Made by a program: the position numbers and the translations under genes. DNA of 64,000 bases from Pomphorhynchus laevis (taxonomy: Eukaryota > Acanthocephala > Palaeacanthocephala > Echinorhynchida > Pomphorhynchidae): contig WNNJ02002563.1 of assembly GCA_012934845.2 (NCBI GenBank), forward strand, positions 1 to 64,000. The letters run 5' to 3'. Below are positions 12,985 to 24,469 of this stretch, piece by piece; the first letter of the stretch is position 1, and each line of letters begins with the position of its first letter. Under the pieces are notes generated by a model. The model was not told the origin of the DNA. It was given only the letters and a program-made list of their open reading frames with translations, and searched no databases.

Positions 12985-13250
12985 ATCTGTTTTTGTTCAG
13001 TGCTTTTAATATATTAGCTATTTGTTCAGTGCGTTCACAATATATTAGCTGTTTCTTCAATGTTTTCAATATATTAGCCATTTGTTCAGTTCTTTCAATA
13101 TATTAGCTATTTGTTCAGTGTTTTCAATATGTTAGCTGTTTGTTCAATGTTTTCAATATATTAGCTATTTGTTCAGTGCTTTCAATATATTAGCTGTTTG
13201 TTCAATGTTTTCAATATATTAGCTGTTTGTTCAGTGCATTTAAATATATT
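12985..13250. repeat. 29-bp minisatellite, about 9 copies
   Basis: Unit approximately TTTGTTCAGTGTTTTCAATA followed by TATTAGCTA, with copies differing at a few sites. It lies between the 13-bp minisatellite and the V-ATPase exon at 13592. Confidence 0.93.
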
Positions 13251-13591
13251 ATTGATGTTCTATTATCTATAATTTAACAAATGAAAGGTCGTTTTAACTC
13301 ACAAATATGCTTTTTGCGTTTTCCTATATTTTAAATGTTTTTATACTAAGTAGCTGCATTCTAAGTGAATCTTCAATGGTGCTCAACAAATCATTATTCT
13401 AAATATATATTATAATCTTACAGAGCAATCTTAAAATATTCTATTTTTACATATTATATCTATACGTTCTTACTGAGTATTTACGCTAGCCTGACTGATT
13501 TTGATTCTATTCATAATATTATTATTTATTAAAATTACCAGCTCACTAATTATAATCATTTTAATACATTTCTTTTAAATTTTTACTAAAG

Positions 13592-13718
13592 CTTCTTGGC
13601 TGGCGTTATATCAGCTAGAAAGTTATCAGCTTTTGAACTAACAATATGGAGAACAAGCAGAGGTAATGCGTTTCTTCGACAATCTCCCATCAAAGAAGAA
13701 GTTGAAGACCCCATGACA
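13592..13718 (+). CDS. ATP6V0A: V-ATPase subunit a exon (FLAGVI / RGNAFLRQ block)
   Basis: Encodes FLAGVISARKLSAFE, then RGNAFLRQSPIKEEVEDPMT. These match the animal family's FVAGVI...RIPAFERMLWR and RGNVFLRQAEIE...LEDPVTG blocks in the proximal part of the cytosolic N-terminal domain. The exon opens with one base completing the arginine codon left by the 4818 donor. It ends in phase 0 at a GTATGT donor. It begins about 330 bp after the 29-bp minisatellite. Confidence 0.95.
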
Positions 13719-14985
13719 GTATGTTGCAAATTTTGCTTATTATATATACATCTTAAATATATTCGTGACATAGTTAGTAATCCTATGACAACTCTAATGT
13801 AATCACTTAATATCCAAGCATGCTTTGCACTTCTGTAACGTAATTTTGCTTAATATATTTGCGATATGTTTGGATATTTTGAAAATAATACATCATAAGA
13901 GCACGTATTTATCAATGTGAGACTTGATCAAGTCAATATGATAAATCAAATCAGCTAACTGAGACTTGATCAGGGCAATATGATAAATCAAATCAATTAA
14001 TTGATTAATAATAAAGTTTCAGCATTGCCGAAAATATGTCAAAAGAAAGTTATTACAATTTTATTTATCTCGACACGCTTAAATGTACGTCAGTATCATC
14101 AAATGTAAATATTAACATATTTTATTTGAAAGTTTAGATTTGTGGATTTAAATCAAATCATTTTTATAATGGTAATTAGTGTCTTCGTTTTCGTTTATGC
14201 AGTGAATAATTGTTATAATTTTACAGTATTTTAAATTAACTCATTCATTAAATATATTTTGTAGTTCATCGTAGATCTTACGAATGGCTTAAAAATACAC
14301 ATTTTAAATTGTTCGATGTCGAACATGAGTTGTTCGATACAATACGTAAATAAAAATACCAATACAATATATTTCTTTATTCATTACATAAAATACCAAT
14401 GCATGTAAATATTTTTTAGATATAAAAATAAAGTCAGTGTACACATACTATCTTATTCGTATTGTGCTCAAACTTAACGATGTATTACCAAAAAATCTAT
14501 AAAATATACAAGCATATTATTTTAATCATAATATATTATTTAATGTAGTTATAAAGATTATAGATACAAAGATTATTTTCTCGAAACGTTTCCTGATACA
14601 GTAAATAATCAATTTTTGCAAAATATTTATAAGGCAATAAAAGCGATAGTTTGTAATATTTTTTAAATTGTCATTGAAAATTCAAAAAAGTGAAATGTAC
14701 ATTTTTTATATCTACAAAATAACTGCTGGTGCAACTAAAATTACTCAAGCACTAGTAAAATTAGTTGTGCTCGAGTAAGCTTATCGCTTACTATTTACTA
14801 TTTTGTGGTACTTTTTATTGTCTTTATTTTTAGATAGATGATTGTGTGTCTAAGGGCCACCGAAATTTAGGATCAAGATTGTATAATAAACAATAATGTA
14901 TCTTCACCTTATTTTTAATCTAATACATTTCTTATACTTTTTGCTTTAATAATCAAAATAATTATCTTGTATATTCACTAGAATT
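13719..14985. other. Intron sequence; small direct repeats and one imperfect hairpin
   Basis: A direct duplication occurs at about 13919-14000 (GAGACTTGATCA...CAATATGATAAATCAAATCA twice). An imperfect 12-bp hairpin lies at about 14741-14777. From 14850 the words GCCACCGAAATTTAGGATCA match the unit of the 76-bp tandem repeat at 55545-55740, so a related dispersed repeat is present here. Confidence 0.45.
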
Positions 14986-14989
14986 AATC

Positions 14990-15300
14990 AAATAGCAACA
15001 AGTACTATTTCGATTTTCTTTGACATTCTGATGACCTCTGTTCAATTCATTCTGATGACCTCTATTGTTTATTCGAATTCATCGTATATTATATATTAGT
15101 CAATTCATAAAAATTGATTTTTATTTTAAATTTCGATTTTTAATTTAATTATTAAATTAAAAATATAAAATTATAAATTTTTTAATTATAAATAAATATA
15201 CATTGTATAAAATCTTATATAATAATTTATTATTTATCTTTATTTTTAATTTATATATCGTATATAATACGTATACTCAGTTATCTGATCTGATATATTT
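14990..15300 (+). mobile_element. 3' end of RT element N (5'-truncated)
   Basis: Contains the words TCTGATGACCTCT, TCAATTCATAAAAATTGATT and a terminus ATACGTATACTCAGTTATCT GATC like that of element N at 24-26 kb, here on the + strand. A second terminus-like word occurs near 15465-15485, just before the exon at 15529. No coding sequence. Confidence 0.5.
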
Positions 15301-15528
15301 TATATTATAATATTATAATATATTATCAGTTGTAGCAAACTGAATTTTCTAATTTATAAGATTTTTGAATTTTTTGTTATTTTTATATAAAATCATATAT
15401 GTATAATATATATGATCATATATAATCATATATGCATATATTTTATACAGATATGTATAAAAACGTAGATCCAGTTATCTGATATGATTTATAATGCATT
15501 TTTTTAGATTAACTTTTGATTTATATAG

Positions 15529-15611
15529 GGAGAAGTGGTCACAAAAGTTGTATTTCTGGTGTTCTTTCAAGGCGATAAACTTCGTGAAAAAATCAAGAAA
15601 ATATGTGATGG
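15529..15611 (+). CDS. ATP6V0A: V-ATPase subunit a exon (FFQGDKL block)
   Basis: Encodes GEVVTKVVFLVFFQGDKL and then REKIKKICDG. The family has a strand-helix unit VHKSVFIIFFQGDQLKNRVKK ICEG here, in the cytosolic domain. The acceptor is TATATAG at 15528. The donor is GG/GTAAGT, leaving two bases that are completed to glycine by the first base of the next exon. A longer reading frame overlaps from 15494 in a different frame, but it has no family similarity and is a shadow. Confidence 0.96.
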
Positions 15612-17065
15612 GTAAGTTGACGATACATGACAATTATATTAACAATAATTTATTTCGATCTTTAAATATTGAAAATTAATTGATTCTTAAATATTGAATT
15701 TTGACGCTGGATCAGCAAAACAAGATCTATGAAAATTTCTTTTTGCAATGTAGTATTCCTGCACAATTGGATACGAGGATTCATTTTTAGATGCTTGCAA
15801 AATTAACAAAAAATACAATTTTATGCGATATTTTAGTTGATAATTAGAAAATGTTTAGGTTTTAGCAATATTTTAAAAATATTGTCAATTTAGTAAATAT
15901 TTTAAGTTACTGTTTTTATTTGTAAACTTGGATTCACTTAATTATAAGTGCATCCAACTACACTATTATCTGACAAATTCAACCAAAATATTTAACATCG
16001 CTTTTATAATTTCGATATTGCTATCTTTAAATTTATAAAAATTAAATAATTTTAATTTGATTATCAAGGAATCTTTCTCTCTTTTGTTTCTTGTTTAAAA
16101 TGTTTATTGAAACACCCAATAAAATTCTTGTATTTAGAAGAATTTTTTCTTCATTAATTTTTATTCAGATAAAATTCAGGCTGAAATAATTCAGGCAAAA
16201 CTTACGAGAAAACATCATTGTTATTGTCTAGTACAAGCTTACTTGACGATATTCTAAATGAAATACTTTCTCGTTTACAATAATCGATATGAATGTATTT
16301 ATTTTAAAAGTTATATTTACATTTTGTATTAAAAAACTATAATGCATATTTATCTAAATTCCCTTCAATAATTATAAATCCATGGAAGAAATTGAAATTA
16401 TTGGACGAGTTCAATTTTCCTCAATCCAAGTTAAATTCTCTATTTTGATAAATTCGACAGCTTTTATACATTATGGAGTATAAGTTAATACAAAATTTTA
16501 AAATATATGTATTTTTGAAAGAAGATTCATGCACGTAGGCCAAATAAAAAATGTATTACGAAATTAATTTACCGGTATAAAGTTAGTTTAATACAGTTAA
16601 AACTACGTTCTTATCTTATCCTTAGCTGGCCATTCACTGCTGACCAATCATACCTTCATAACATCCATTTTTTATATTTTTCACTTGTAAAGGATGTTTT
16701 TTCACGTACTCATTTTATAGAATACTATATTCACGTTTTGTGTCAAATGTTTTCAGCTCTTTTATCCATATGATTCCAGTAAGCACATCGATGCTTCTTT
16801 ATCTTCTAAGCTTTACGATTGATCTAGCGATATTAGTTGTAGTATAGTTGTTTATTCGATCCTGTTTAAGCTTGGTGATTAACTCTAAGCAATTATTTGA
16901 AATTCAATGCTAAGTACGAGACAGATTACGAGAAGAGAGGTGTATCATACTTCAAGACAACGATTGACAGTTATTGTTCCTTTTCATGTACTTCGTGCTA
17001 ATTCAAAACGTTTTTGAGATCCTGATCCATTAGCTATTCCATTAGAGCTTGGGTGACGTTTTTGA
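15612..17065. other. AT-rich intron, nothing recognised
   Basis: No exon, RNA gene or clear element seen. The part from about 16600 may include degraded sequence belonging to the RTE-like fragment that follows. Confidence 0.4.
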
Positions 17066-17069
17066 TGCC

Positions 17070-17410
17070 GGTTTTGCGCATTAAAACTTTTGATGAATCT
17101 TGGCGTTATCAATATGGTGATCGGATTCACATTCTTGTCTCCTTATATCGTAACGCTGATCAAAATCTAACATGAATAAGAACGTAGCTAAATATTGCTG
17201 AGTCCTTTCCTGGTAGATTCTGCCAGGTAAATTTGTGTTTAAATGGATGCTGCAATAAACTTTTACCAATAATCAGATTGTTAACTGCAGTAAACGAAAA
17301 CAATAAAGATCGTTGTCGTTGACAGTGTAATGCATAATCTTTGACTGTCGATTCACAACCAGTTTGTTCTGCATCAATGAGTAAGTTAAAATCCAAGGAT
17401 ATCACGATAA
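17070..17410 (-). mobile_element. RTE-type LINE endonuclease fragment
   Basis: Minus-strand frames give NLIIGKSLLQHPFKHKFTWQ, NLPGKDSAIFSYVLIHVRF and then RRQECESDHHIDNAKIHQKF. They match the C-terminal part of RTE-clade apurinic-like endonucleases (T.FPH...KYTW.SPDG...IDHILI...R.GADC.SDHHLV.AK). The two parts are in different frames, so a frame change separates them. No RT domain follows. A remnant, not a gene. Confidence 0.75.
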
Positions 17411-17422
17411 GGTTTGCTTATT

Positions 17423-17455
17423 AATCATTTACATCTCCTTTAGATGTAAATGATT
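17423..17455. repeat. Perfect hairpin, 14-bp arms
   Basis: 17423-17436 and 17442-17455 are exact reverse complements around a 5-nt loop. Confidence 0.8.
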
Positions 17456-18356
17456 TTTTTCAACATTAAGACATGTAATTGATGCGATAAAATATTAAAA
17501 TGTTTTCTGTTGCTTCCAGAATATTGCAATGTAGAGATCACTTAGATCAACATAAAGAATGTAATTTTGAATATCCTTATATAATTTCAATTGGTCATAA
17601 CCTGTTAAATTACTATAAGCCTTATTCCACAAGTCTAAAAACAACATAGATGATAAATAAAGTAAATATAACACCAAGTTAAAAGACACAGCAATTAAAT
17701 CAAACTTTTTAAATGATAAGGATTTGTTGTTTTATTAATATGTCTGATTATGGTTTAAGTATTTGTCGAAATATAATTTTTTAATTTATCTCGCCTTCAT
17801 TTGAAAAAAGAATATTAATATACAGGTACGCATATTAGTTCTAAATCATGTGTTAGATATTTGTGTATAAAAAGTATTCAAATTTATTATAGTGATAAAG
17901 CAAATTATACTTATTGTTTGACTTCCCTATCAGTTAAATAGCATCTTAATCAATCGTGATTATCAATGTTAATAGTAATCTTGATTACTATAAAAGCGAT
18001 AAACGTTTTGCTGTATAAATACGCTATCGCCGAAATTTGCATTTCTTAATTTTTACAATAACTTACTCGTGTCTATAATGTCCTTCAATCTTAAGTAAAT
18101 TCACCTTGACAAGAAAACAAATCTTGATTGCTATTAAATCTGCATAATTTTTTGCTGTACGACCTATTTAAAAATTGAACGAATTTTTATCATTTAAGTA
18201 CAAATTAGCGTTTCACTTGTTTAAAAATTGAACGAATTTTTATTATCTTAGTACAAATTAGTTTTACACTACATTTCAGCAGCTACTTGTGCAACCTTTA
18301 AAATTACGTTACATTTATTTTCTTCTACCACATCTCATCGTAAAATTATCGTTTAG
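17456..18356. other. Intron with a dispersed-repeat segment
   Basis: No gene. The stretch at about 18068-18135 (CTCGTGTCTATAATGTCC and on) is similar to 46725-46800, so it belongs to a dispersed repeat. A direct repeat TTTAAAAATTGAACGAATTT occurs twice at about 18168-18242. Confidence 0.45.
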
Positions 18357-18450
18357 ATTTTTAGCAAACTTGTACTCTTGTCCTGATAACGTTACAAATA
18401 TTCAGCGTTGTATCGAGGATGTCACTATTCGACAGATAGATTTAACTAGG
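18357..18450 (+). CDS. ATP6V0A: V-ATPase subunit a exon (GFLANLYSCPD block)
   Basis: Encodes (G)FLANLYSCPDNVTNIQR and then CIEDVTIRQIDLTR. The family equivalent is GFRASLYPCPETPQER followed by a helical stretch that reads RIDDLQMVL. The acceptor is GTTTAG at 18356. The first base completes the glycine codon from 15611. The donor follows AGG in phase 0. This region starts the long coiled-coil return helix of the cytosolic arm. Confidence 0.94.
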
Positions 18451-18840
18451 GTACTTTATTTATTAAAAACAAACATATTTTTCAATATCTATAATATATT
18501 ATATATACTTACAGGTTCTTTATAACACGAACTGCAATCCGGGATCATTTTAAGACGCTTTAATATTTAATCTATTTGAATTTAATTAATAAAACTGAAA
18601 AAGGAAATTTTTTATTTTTAATTTAATTTTGCAAACGCGTCGAGCTTATGCTCCTCTCCAGTGCAAATTATAACAATTCTTCAGTTGCTTACGTATATTT
18701 AATAAAAATCTGAAAGATTCGTACAACTGACATAAGAAAACTACCTATTACATTTCTGTAACACGAAGATATTTGATTTGTGTCTAGATTTCTTTGAAAA
18801 GTAACCTATATAATTCGTAGAAATTGTTTTGTAATTTCCC
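18451..18840. other. AT-rich intron, nothing recognised
   Basis: No gene or element seen in this stretch. Confidence 0.4.
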
Positions 18841-18845
18841 ATAAG

Positions 18846-19480
18846 CTAGATTAAAACAGGTACTGCATTGAAACAATTTGTTGCCTTTTTAATTTCATTA
18901 TTCAAATTAACAAGTAGTTCATTTCGTGCCACATTGCGTACTTTATTAAATTGAGTGACAATTTGTCTGCGGGTGTATTCACGTTTTAGGAACTGATTCT
19001 GCAACTCTGTAAGGCTATGTTCAAAATTCGACTGTATTAAACATATTTTACGTATTCGCCTGGCTTCATTGCGAATTATCATTCGCTTTGTCGATGAGTG
19101 ATGACTACTGCTGGCATGTATGTATGATTTTGAACCAGATAATTTTGAATAGCATTTTGTTTCCCATAAACCAGCATTCCTATATAACATGCAGTCCAAA
19201 AACGGTATATACTGTTCGTCGTTATAATCAAGTGTAAATTTAAGTTCACACTATTGATTGAGTCCACTAATCATCTTATGCAGTACAAGTACTGTGGTAA
19301 GCCAGGATATTAAAAATATCATCAACATAGCATTTTCAAACCCTAGGTTCAAGGGTGTATTGAGCAAGAAATTTTTGTTTAATGTATGTTATATATGCCG
19401 GCGTAAGTGAGGCTGACCGAATTTCTGGTAGCCGTACTTTTGATCTGGCGATATAGTTTATCCTCGTAATAAAAAGTATT
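18846..19480 (-). mobile_element. Penelope-like element fragment (RT end and linker)
   Basis: Minus-strand frames show PEIRSASLTPAYITYIKQK, CYVDDIF (RT palm motif), ELKFTLDYNDEQYIPFLDC-like sequence, then IHASSSHHSSTKRMIIRNEA RR, which matches the HPMHIKRNMIINEARR linker of the PLE at 38-41 kb. It is broken in several places. It lies next to, and in the same orientation as, another PLE copy of a different sequence. Confidence 0.75.
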
Positions 19481-19631
19481 TGACGAAAGTATCATCTTTA
19501 GTAAAATGCGAATTTTAGTTACTCTTGCTTAATCAAATCTATATGCTAACGCAAGTTTGCGAATCGCTTCAATCTCATTTCTAATTTTAATAGAGGTAAA
19601 AAGCGATTTAACATAAATTGTTGCAACGATC

Positions 19632-20370
19632 TCAAACATTTTGCTGTTTTGTTGATTCCAAAAAACGCAGAAAATTATATGTGCTGCCTAGGAATGAATT
19701 TGAGCTTCTTAAGACAGGGTTCATGTAACCATCTAGATAGTTTTTCAGTTGACGTTCCGCGATTACTGATAATTGAACTACCTGGTGTTGTGGTGATACT
19801 TTTGTGGATCTTTGGCAGCATATAGAATTAGAATTCACTAGAGATTGTTTAATATGAACTATTTCCTTTTTAAGAGATTGTGTGTTGCTTGAATAGAGAA
19901 TTGCTCGGTGAATGAGGTTTTTCACAACGGCAGCTTTATACTTAAAGGGCGTAAAGGACGAAAAATCGGTGTATACGCCTTTGTCAGTTGGTTTACGGTA
20001 TACACTCGTCGAAATTGACTGGTCTGGCATCATGGATATGGTTACATCCAAAAAATTAAAATTATCTTTTTCCATGTATTCATGCGTGAATTTGAGTTTG
20101 GAATTTGAATGGAGCATTTCGATGAATGTCTGTACGTCGTTGTCATTGTTGAAGATCGCTAGGATGTCGTCAACGTATCTACAATAGTATAGTGGCCGCG
20201 TAATGGTATGATAATTGATCAACGTTCTTTCTAAATGACTCATATAGAAGTCTGCAAATACTGGGCCAAGCGGAGATCCCATTGATACTCCTTCAGTTTG
20301 CAAGTAATTTTTACCATTAAAGTTAAAAGGTGTTTCTGTAGTGCATATCTCTAACAGCCGTTTCATTTTC
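19632..20370 (-). mobile_element. Penelope-like element fragment, 244-residue RT frame
   Basis: One long minus-strand frame carries PLE RT motifs in order: EGVSMGSPLGPVFADFYMSH, then YYCRYVDDILAIF, NFLDVTISM, VYRKPTDKGVY and a C-terminal RT extension. RT palm and thumb are covered; the N-terminal fingers and the GIY-YIG endonuclease are missing. It appears younger than the neighbouring fragment because the frame is long and open, but it is partial. Confidence 0.87.
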
Positions 20371-20639
20371 GCTTGACATCCTTGACAATGACTTCGCTAG
20401 AAAGTCGAAATATTCGAACAAGAAACTATTTGTTTATCTATGCTATATCAAAATTTTATTCCCGTATTATATATACAAAATTAAGTGAAAACGAAAAGAA
20501 ACTTTTTAAATCAATGATTTACCAATCTAAGCTTATAACAAAACTAAAATCAGATATTACGTTTCTAATATTTTATAGTAATAAGTAGTTATAATCAGTT
20601 GTATGATTCTTCCAGATTTTTGCTATGTATACGCTAGCA

Positions 20640-20710
20640 ACTGAGAAATTGTAATAATTTGCACTGAAGAAGAGCATAAACTCGAAACGTTTGTAGAAAT
20701 TAATTAAATA
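20640..20710 (+). mobile_element. Penelope-like 3' terminal motif (hammerhead-like)
   Basis: CTGAAGA at 20664, one extra A, stem GAG/CTC around a 6-nt loop, then GAAACG at 20684. The same arrangement is found near the 3' ends of the other PLE copies in this window. Only this terminal part is present on the + strand, in opposite orientation to its PLE neighbours. Confidence 0.5.
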
Positions 20711-20825
20711 ATATAAAATTGTCTTTTTCCTATTTTATTAATTTAATTCAATAAGATTATATATAATATATAATGGTGGTGCACGGATATGCTTATATAG
20801 AAGGGTTAAAAAAATTTCTTGGTTC

Positions 20826-21152
20826 TTATAAATACTTACAATTGATAAAGGACGTATATATTTTCAGAAGAAAATATATGGCCGACGTAGATGTGAACGT
20901 TTCATAATTCTGAACTTTATAGCTTCTCGATATCTCCCTTTCTCCGTAATCTCGTCTCACGAGGTTTACAGTCAATTCCTCTATGCTAGCGTATCGAGCA
21001 TTGTATGTACTGCTAATTTTTATTATCTTTCGCAATTCATTCTGAATTGTCTCACGCTTTGTTGAACTGTGGTGGGCGCTTTTTGAGTGTATATTCATTG
21101 AATTTGATTTAAGTTTTTTTGTAAACAGATGTTGTGTATCGTTTATTTTCAT
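20826..21152 (-). mobile_element. Penelope-like element fragment (RT-endonuclease linker)
   Basis: The minus-strand frame reads NIHSKSAHHSSTKRETIQNE LRK and then ELTVNLVRRDYGEREISRSY. It is homologous to the linker between RT and endonuclease in the other PLE copies (HPMHIKRNMIINEARR and LVNRGYKKRMI). No RT palm or endonuclease present. Confidence 0.7.
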
Positions 21153-21159
21153 TGATTAC

Positions 21160-22455
21160 TTCTTTATTAATATTTACATCCAAGAAATGTACTGAGTGAG
21201 CTGTTTTGATCTGTTTCTGTATTAATTTAATCGCTGGTTTATATAATTGTTTTACTATAATTAATATGTATTTATGATTATATAATTGTTTTACTATAGT
21301 CTTTAAAAATTTCAGATTTATTGTTTTGAGTTCTATGTTATTATATTAATTTGTGTTTTACGTTAATTTTTCTTTGTGTTATGCTTTAATAAGTAAAAAA
21401 ATTAAGTCGTTTGATCTGCTGCGCAATGCGAAAATATACAATTGGCACTTTTGAACTGCTGCGCCATGTAAAATATTCAATTAACAGCTTTATAAATACT
21501 TACACAGTAAAACGTGTTTTAATTTTTTTTCTGATGATGATAACAGTTGACTATCAAAAATTCGAAATTAAAATAAAATGATTACTTTACTTCACTCTCT
21601 TTAATAATTTATAATGGAAACCAATGAGTGAACAGTCTATTTATAATATAATTTGAATAACGAATTTATCTAATCCAAGTAATATTATAAGATATCTAAT
21701 CAGATTAGATATCTAGTCTAACCAAATAAATATATATGGATAAAATTGAATTAATAGAAGGCTTAAATATTTTGATAAATCAAAAATATTTAAAGTAGGA
21801 ATCCGTATTCAAACAAAAAATACAATAAAACGATAAAATAAATACAATAAAAAATACAATTATACAGAAAATACAACAAAACGCAGATTTTACTTCCATG
21901 ATTTTTATATGGTGAGTAAGTCTTAGCGAATTAGTTTTACGTGTTAGTCAAGTGTTGTCTCTAGTTCAGGCAAGCATTAACATTCCCACAGGATTTCATC
22001 GACATTATTTTGCTTCAACTTTGATTATGAGTTTGCAATTTCATACTTTTGCAATAATATATAAAAGTATCATTATATTATACATACAAATGCTGCATTT
22101 ACAAAGCCTTTATTGAAATGAAAAATTAAATATAATTGGTAGACTCTTTGTATATCATCGTGGTAGATACTTAATATTGTGGAAACGAACAATACTACTT
22201 TCTATTGTTTTGTCGTTATTTAAACTTATTAGAAGAAGATATTTCCGAGTGCTGGCTGCAGATAGAGAGAATCCTATATGGTCACCTAACCACATTAATC
22301 TTTTGAAATGTTGGAGCCTGTTCAACATATCTTAAATTTACTTTTTTTACTTTGTAAGCTACTGAGAGTAGCCTAATCACTTTGCTTAGCAATATTATCG
22401 TTGATAAACAAATTGGTGAAAAATTTTGTGAGTAACGTTGTCTTTAATTGGTGTG
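21160..22455. other. AT-rich intron with low-complexity repeats
   Basis: No gene recognised. A short direct repeat TATAATTGTTTTACTATA occurs twice near 21240-21300. Several AT-rich self-similar words lie at 21680-21870. Confidence 0.4.
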
Positions 22456-22737
22456 TTGACACAAACAGGAAAGTGTAAACCTCCCTGTGAAGCTACTGCG
22501 TACCCAAACCATACCAGATCAAAGGCTGGTCCCCGGTTGAGGATTGCGCGCTTAGTGAATTATATCCAGAACTTTACCGAGATAAGGTACTTTTGAAGTT
22601 ATGTAGCTAATAGGCCATACTGATGAGATCACTCTTTAGTGATGAGTAGGCGTTTGCGGTAGGCGCATTCTGTGTTAAGCTTCCTGACGGAGTTTGTAAA
22701 AAAGTATGCAGGTTTACACTTTCCTCTTCGTGTCAAT
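22456..22737. mobile_element. MITE-like element with roughly 25-bp terminal inverted repeats
   Basis: The left end TTGACACAAACAGGAAAGTG (continuing TAAACCT) matches the reverse complement of the right end (AGGTTTACACTTTCCTCTTC, then GTGTCAA) with only a few mismatches. The interior is about 230 bp, less AT-rich than the flanks and non-coding. It includes TACTGATGAGATCACT...AGTGATGAG, a stem beside a CTGATGA word. No transposase. Target-site duplication not resolved. Confidence 0.72.
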
Positions 22738-23250
22738 TAAAAAAGTTGTATTGAAATCCTTTTAGATATTTATAAATTTGACTGTTATTATTTAGCGACA
22801 TTAAATTGCGATTCTTACAGAATAACTAGAAATATTTAGTAATTACGAATTATTATGTTTACTTAACGGATAAATATAAAGTGATAGTTATGAAAAAGTT
22901 TCTAATCTGTTTTAAATTTCACTATATCCTTCACTGCTTTAAAGTCTTTTAATTTCATTTAAGAAGCATTTAATAAATGACAACCAAAATTACTATCATA
23001 GCAATTTTTACTAAAAATTGTTATTTTTAGTAAAAATTATTTTACTAAAAATTATTTTCAATTATTTTCATAGCAATTATTGGAATTTAGTGTTTCAACT
23101 CAAATATTTTTGTTTTTTAGATATTTATTATTTGAAGAATTTGATTAGTTTCTAAACATCGACTATTATTTTTAAAAGTGGCGAAAATTGATTTTTTTAT
23201 TTTTCTGACATATATTCTTACGAAAAATTTCTAGAAGAAACGTTTTCTAG

Positions 23251-23463
23251 GTTTTGTCTTCTGCAAATGAACATCGCAATAATTTACTAATTGGTGCTGC
23301 AGAACAGATAAACTCACGATTTATACAAGTTCTTAAAACGAAAGCTATTTATCATGTACTGAACATGTGCCGGTCGGATGTTGCTAAGCAATCGTTGCTA
23401 GCTGAATGCTGGATTCCTGCGAATGAACTAGGATTTGTAGAAATGGCTCTAAAAGCTGGCACT
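23251..23463 (+). CDS. ATP6V0A: V-ATPase subunit a exon (KAIYHVLNMC / ECWIP block)
   Basis: Encodes 71 residues: VLSSANEHRNNLLIGAAEQ at the start, KTKAIYHVLNMCRSDVAKQS in the middle and LLAECWIPANELGFVEMAL near the end, finishing KAGT. The family equivalent is KMKAIYHTLNLCNID, then LIAEVWCPVTDLDSI and ALRRGT. It comprises the distal part of the cytosolic arm where stator subunits and regulators bind. The acceptor is TTTTCTAG and the donor is ACT/GTAAGT, both phase 0. The open frame runs on past the donor to 23586, but that tail has no similarity and is intron. Confidence 0.97.
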
Positions 23464-24050
23464 GTAAGTTACTCATACTTTACTTATATAAGCCCTTTTG
23501 TAAACAGATTTTTTCATAATGAAAACATCTGGAGTACGTATTTATTTTGTATGTCTTTTGAGGGCGACAACCATTGCAGTATGTGACAATTTCAAACAAC
23601 TTCTTAAATCCGTATAGTTTACTATATTTCGTTTGAAGAATCTAGCGAAATATTAAAAATAATATTTTTTATTCGTATTATTTTGTCGAATCTGCTTTAA
23701 AATTTAAAACTTTACGAAGGAAAAATTTTCAAAATCAAACATTTTAAATTTATCAAGTTATTTCACTTTAATTATTTACAAATTCACGTCTATTTGATAA
23801 TTTATCAGAATAATTATCATCTTTATCAAAATGCAAATTAGTTAATACATATGTTTAACATTACATTTAGTACACGAGTCTATATATAATTAAGCAAATA
23901 TGGATTCTTGTATAAATTTATTTTTGAAAAATAACATCCATTTTTATTTGCTAATTTCCAATTTCTGTAAGTGAGCCCTGACATGTCATCAAAAATCTAA
24001 GTTATCATCATTTTAAGCATATTATTAGATACAAAAGAAAAATAATTATA
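23464..24050. other. AT-rich intron, nothing recognised
   Basis: No gene or element seen after the exon donor at 23464. Confidence 0.4.
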
Positions 24051-24054
24051 CAAA

Positions 24055-24340
24055 TTAAATCAGCTAACTGAGTCTACGTATTTAATATAATTATAAAATA
24101 AACAAAACATATTAATGCTAAATCAAAATTTAATAATTAAATAATAAAATTAATAATTGTTATAAGATTTTATATAATTTAAATCAAGTTAAAAAAATGA
24201 AATTTTAAATAAACGTCATTTTTATGAATTGACTAATAAATAACAGACGTTGTATCAGAATAAGAACAAAAATGAATACCAAAAATGCAAAATTAATCCA
24301 AACTATTAATTTATATTTTATCTAAAATATAAATTTTTAC
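24055..24340 (-). mobile_element. 3' end of RT element N, 5'-truncated copy
   Basis: Begins on the + strand with AATCAGCTAACTGAGTCTAC GTATTT and continues with the AT-rich tract and TATGAATTGACTAATAAATA plus CAGACGTTGTATCAGAATAA typical of element N 3' regions (compare 24470, 32540, 61660). Orientation is minus because in the fuller copy the RT frame ends upstream of this region on the minus strand. Confidence 0.65.
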
Positions 24341-24469
24341 TGTTGCCTACTTATATATACTATAGATGGGCATGTTGGTTTTATCGTTACTAAAACATTA
24401 AAATTACTTTTAAATATTAATATTATTGAATTTTCCTCAGCAACTATTGACATATCCCGTATATATATT

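Noticed and set aside
12503-13250. Possible CRISPR-like array
   Set aside because: Units are contiguous with no unique spacers, and the genome is eukaryotic.
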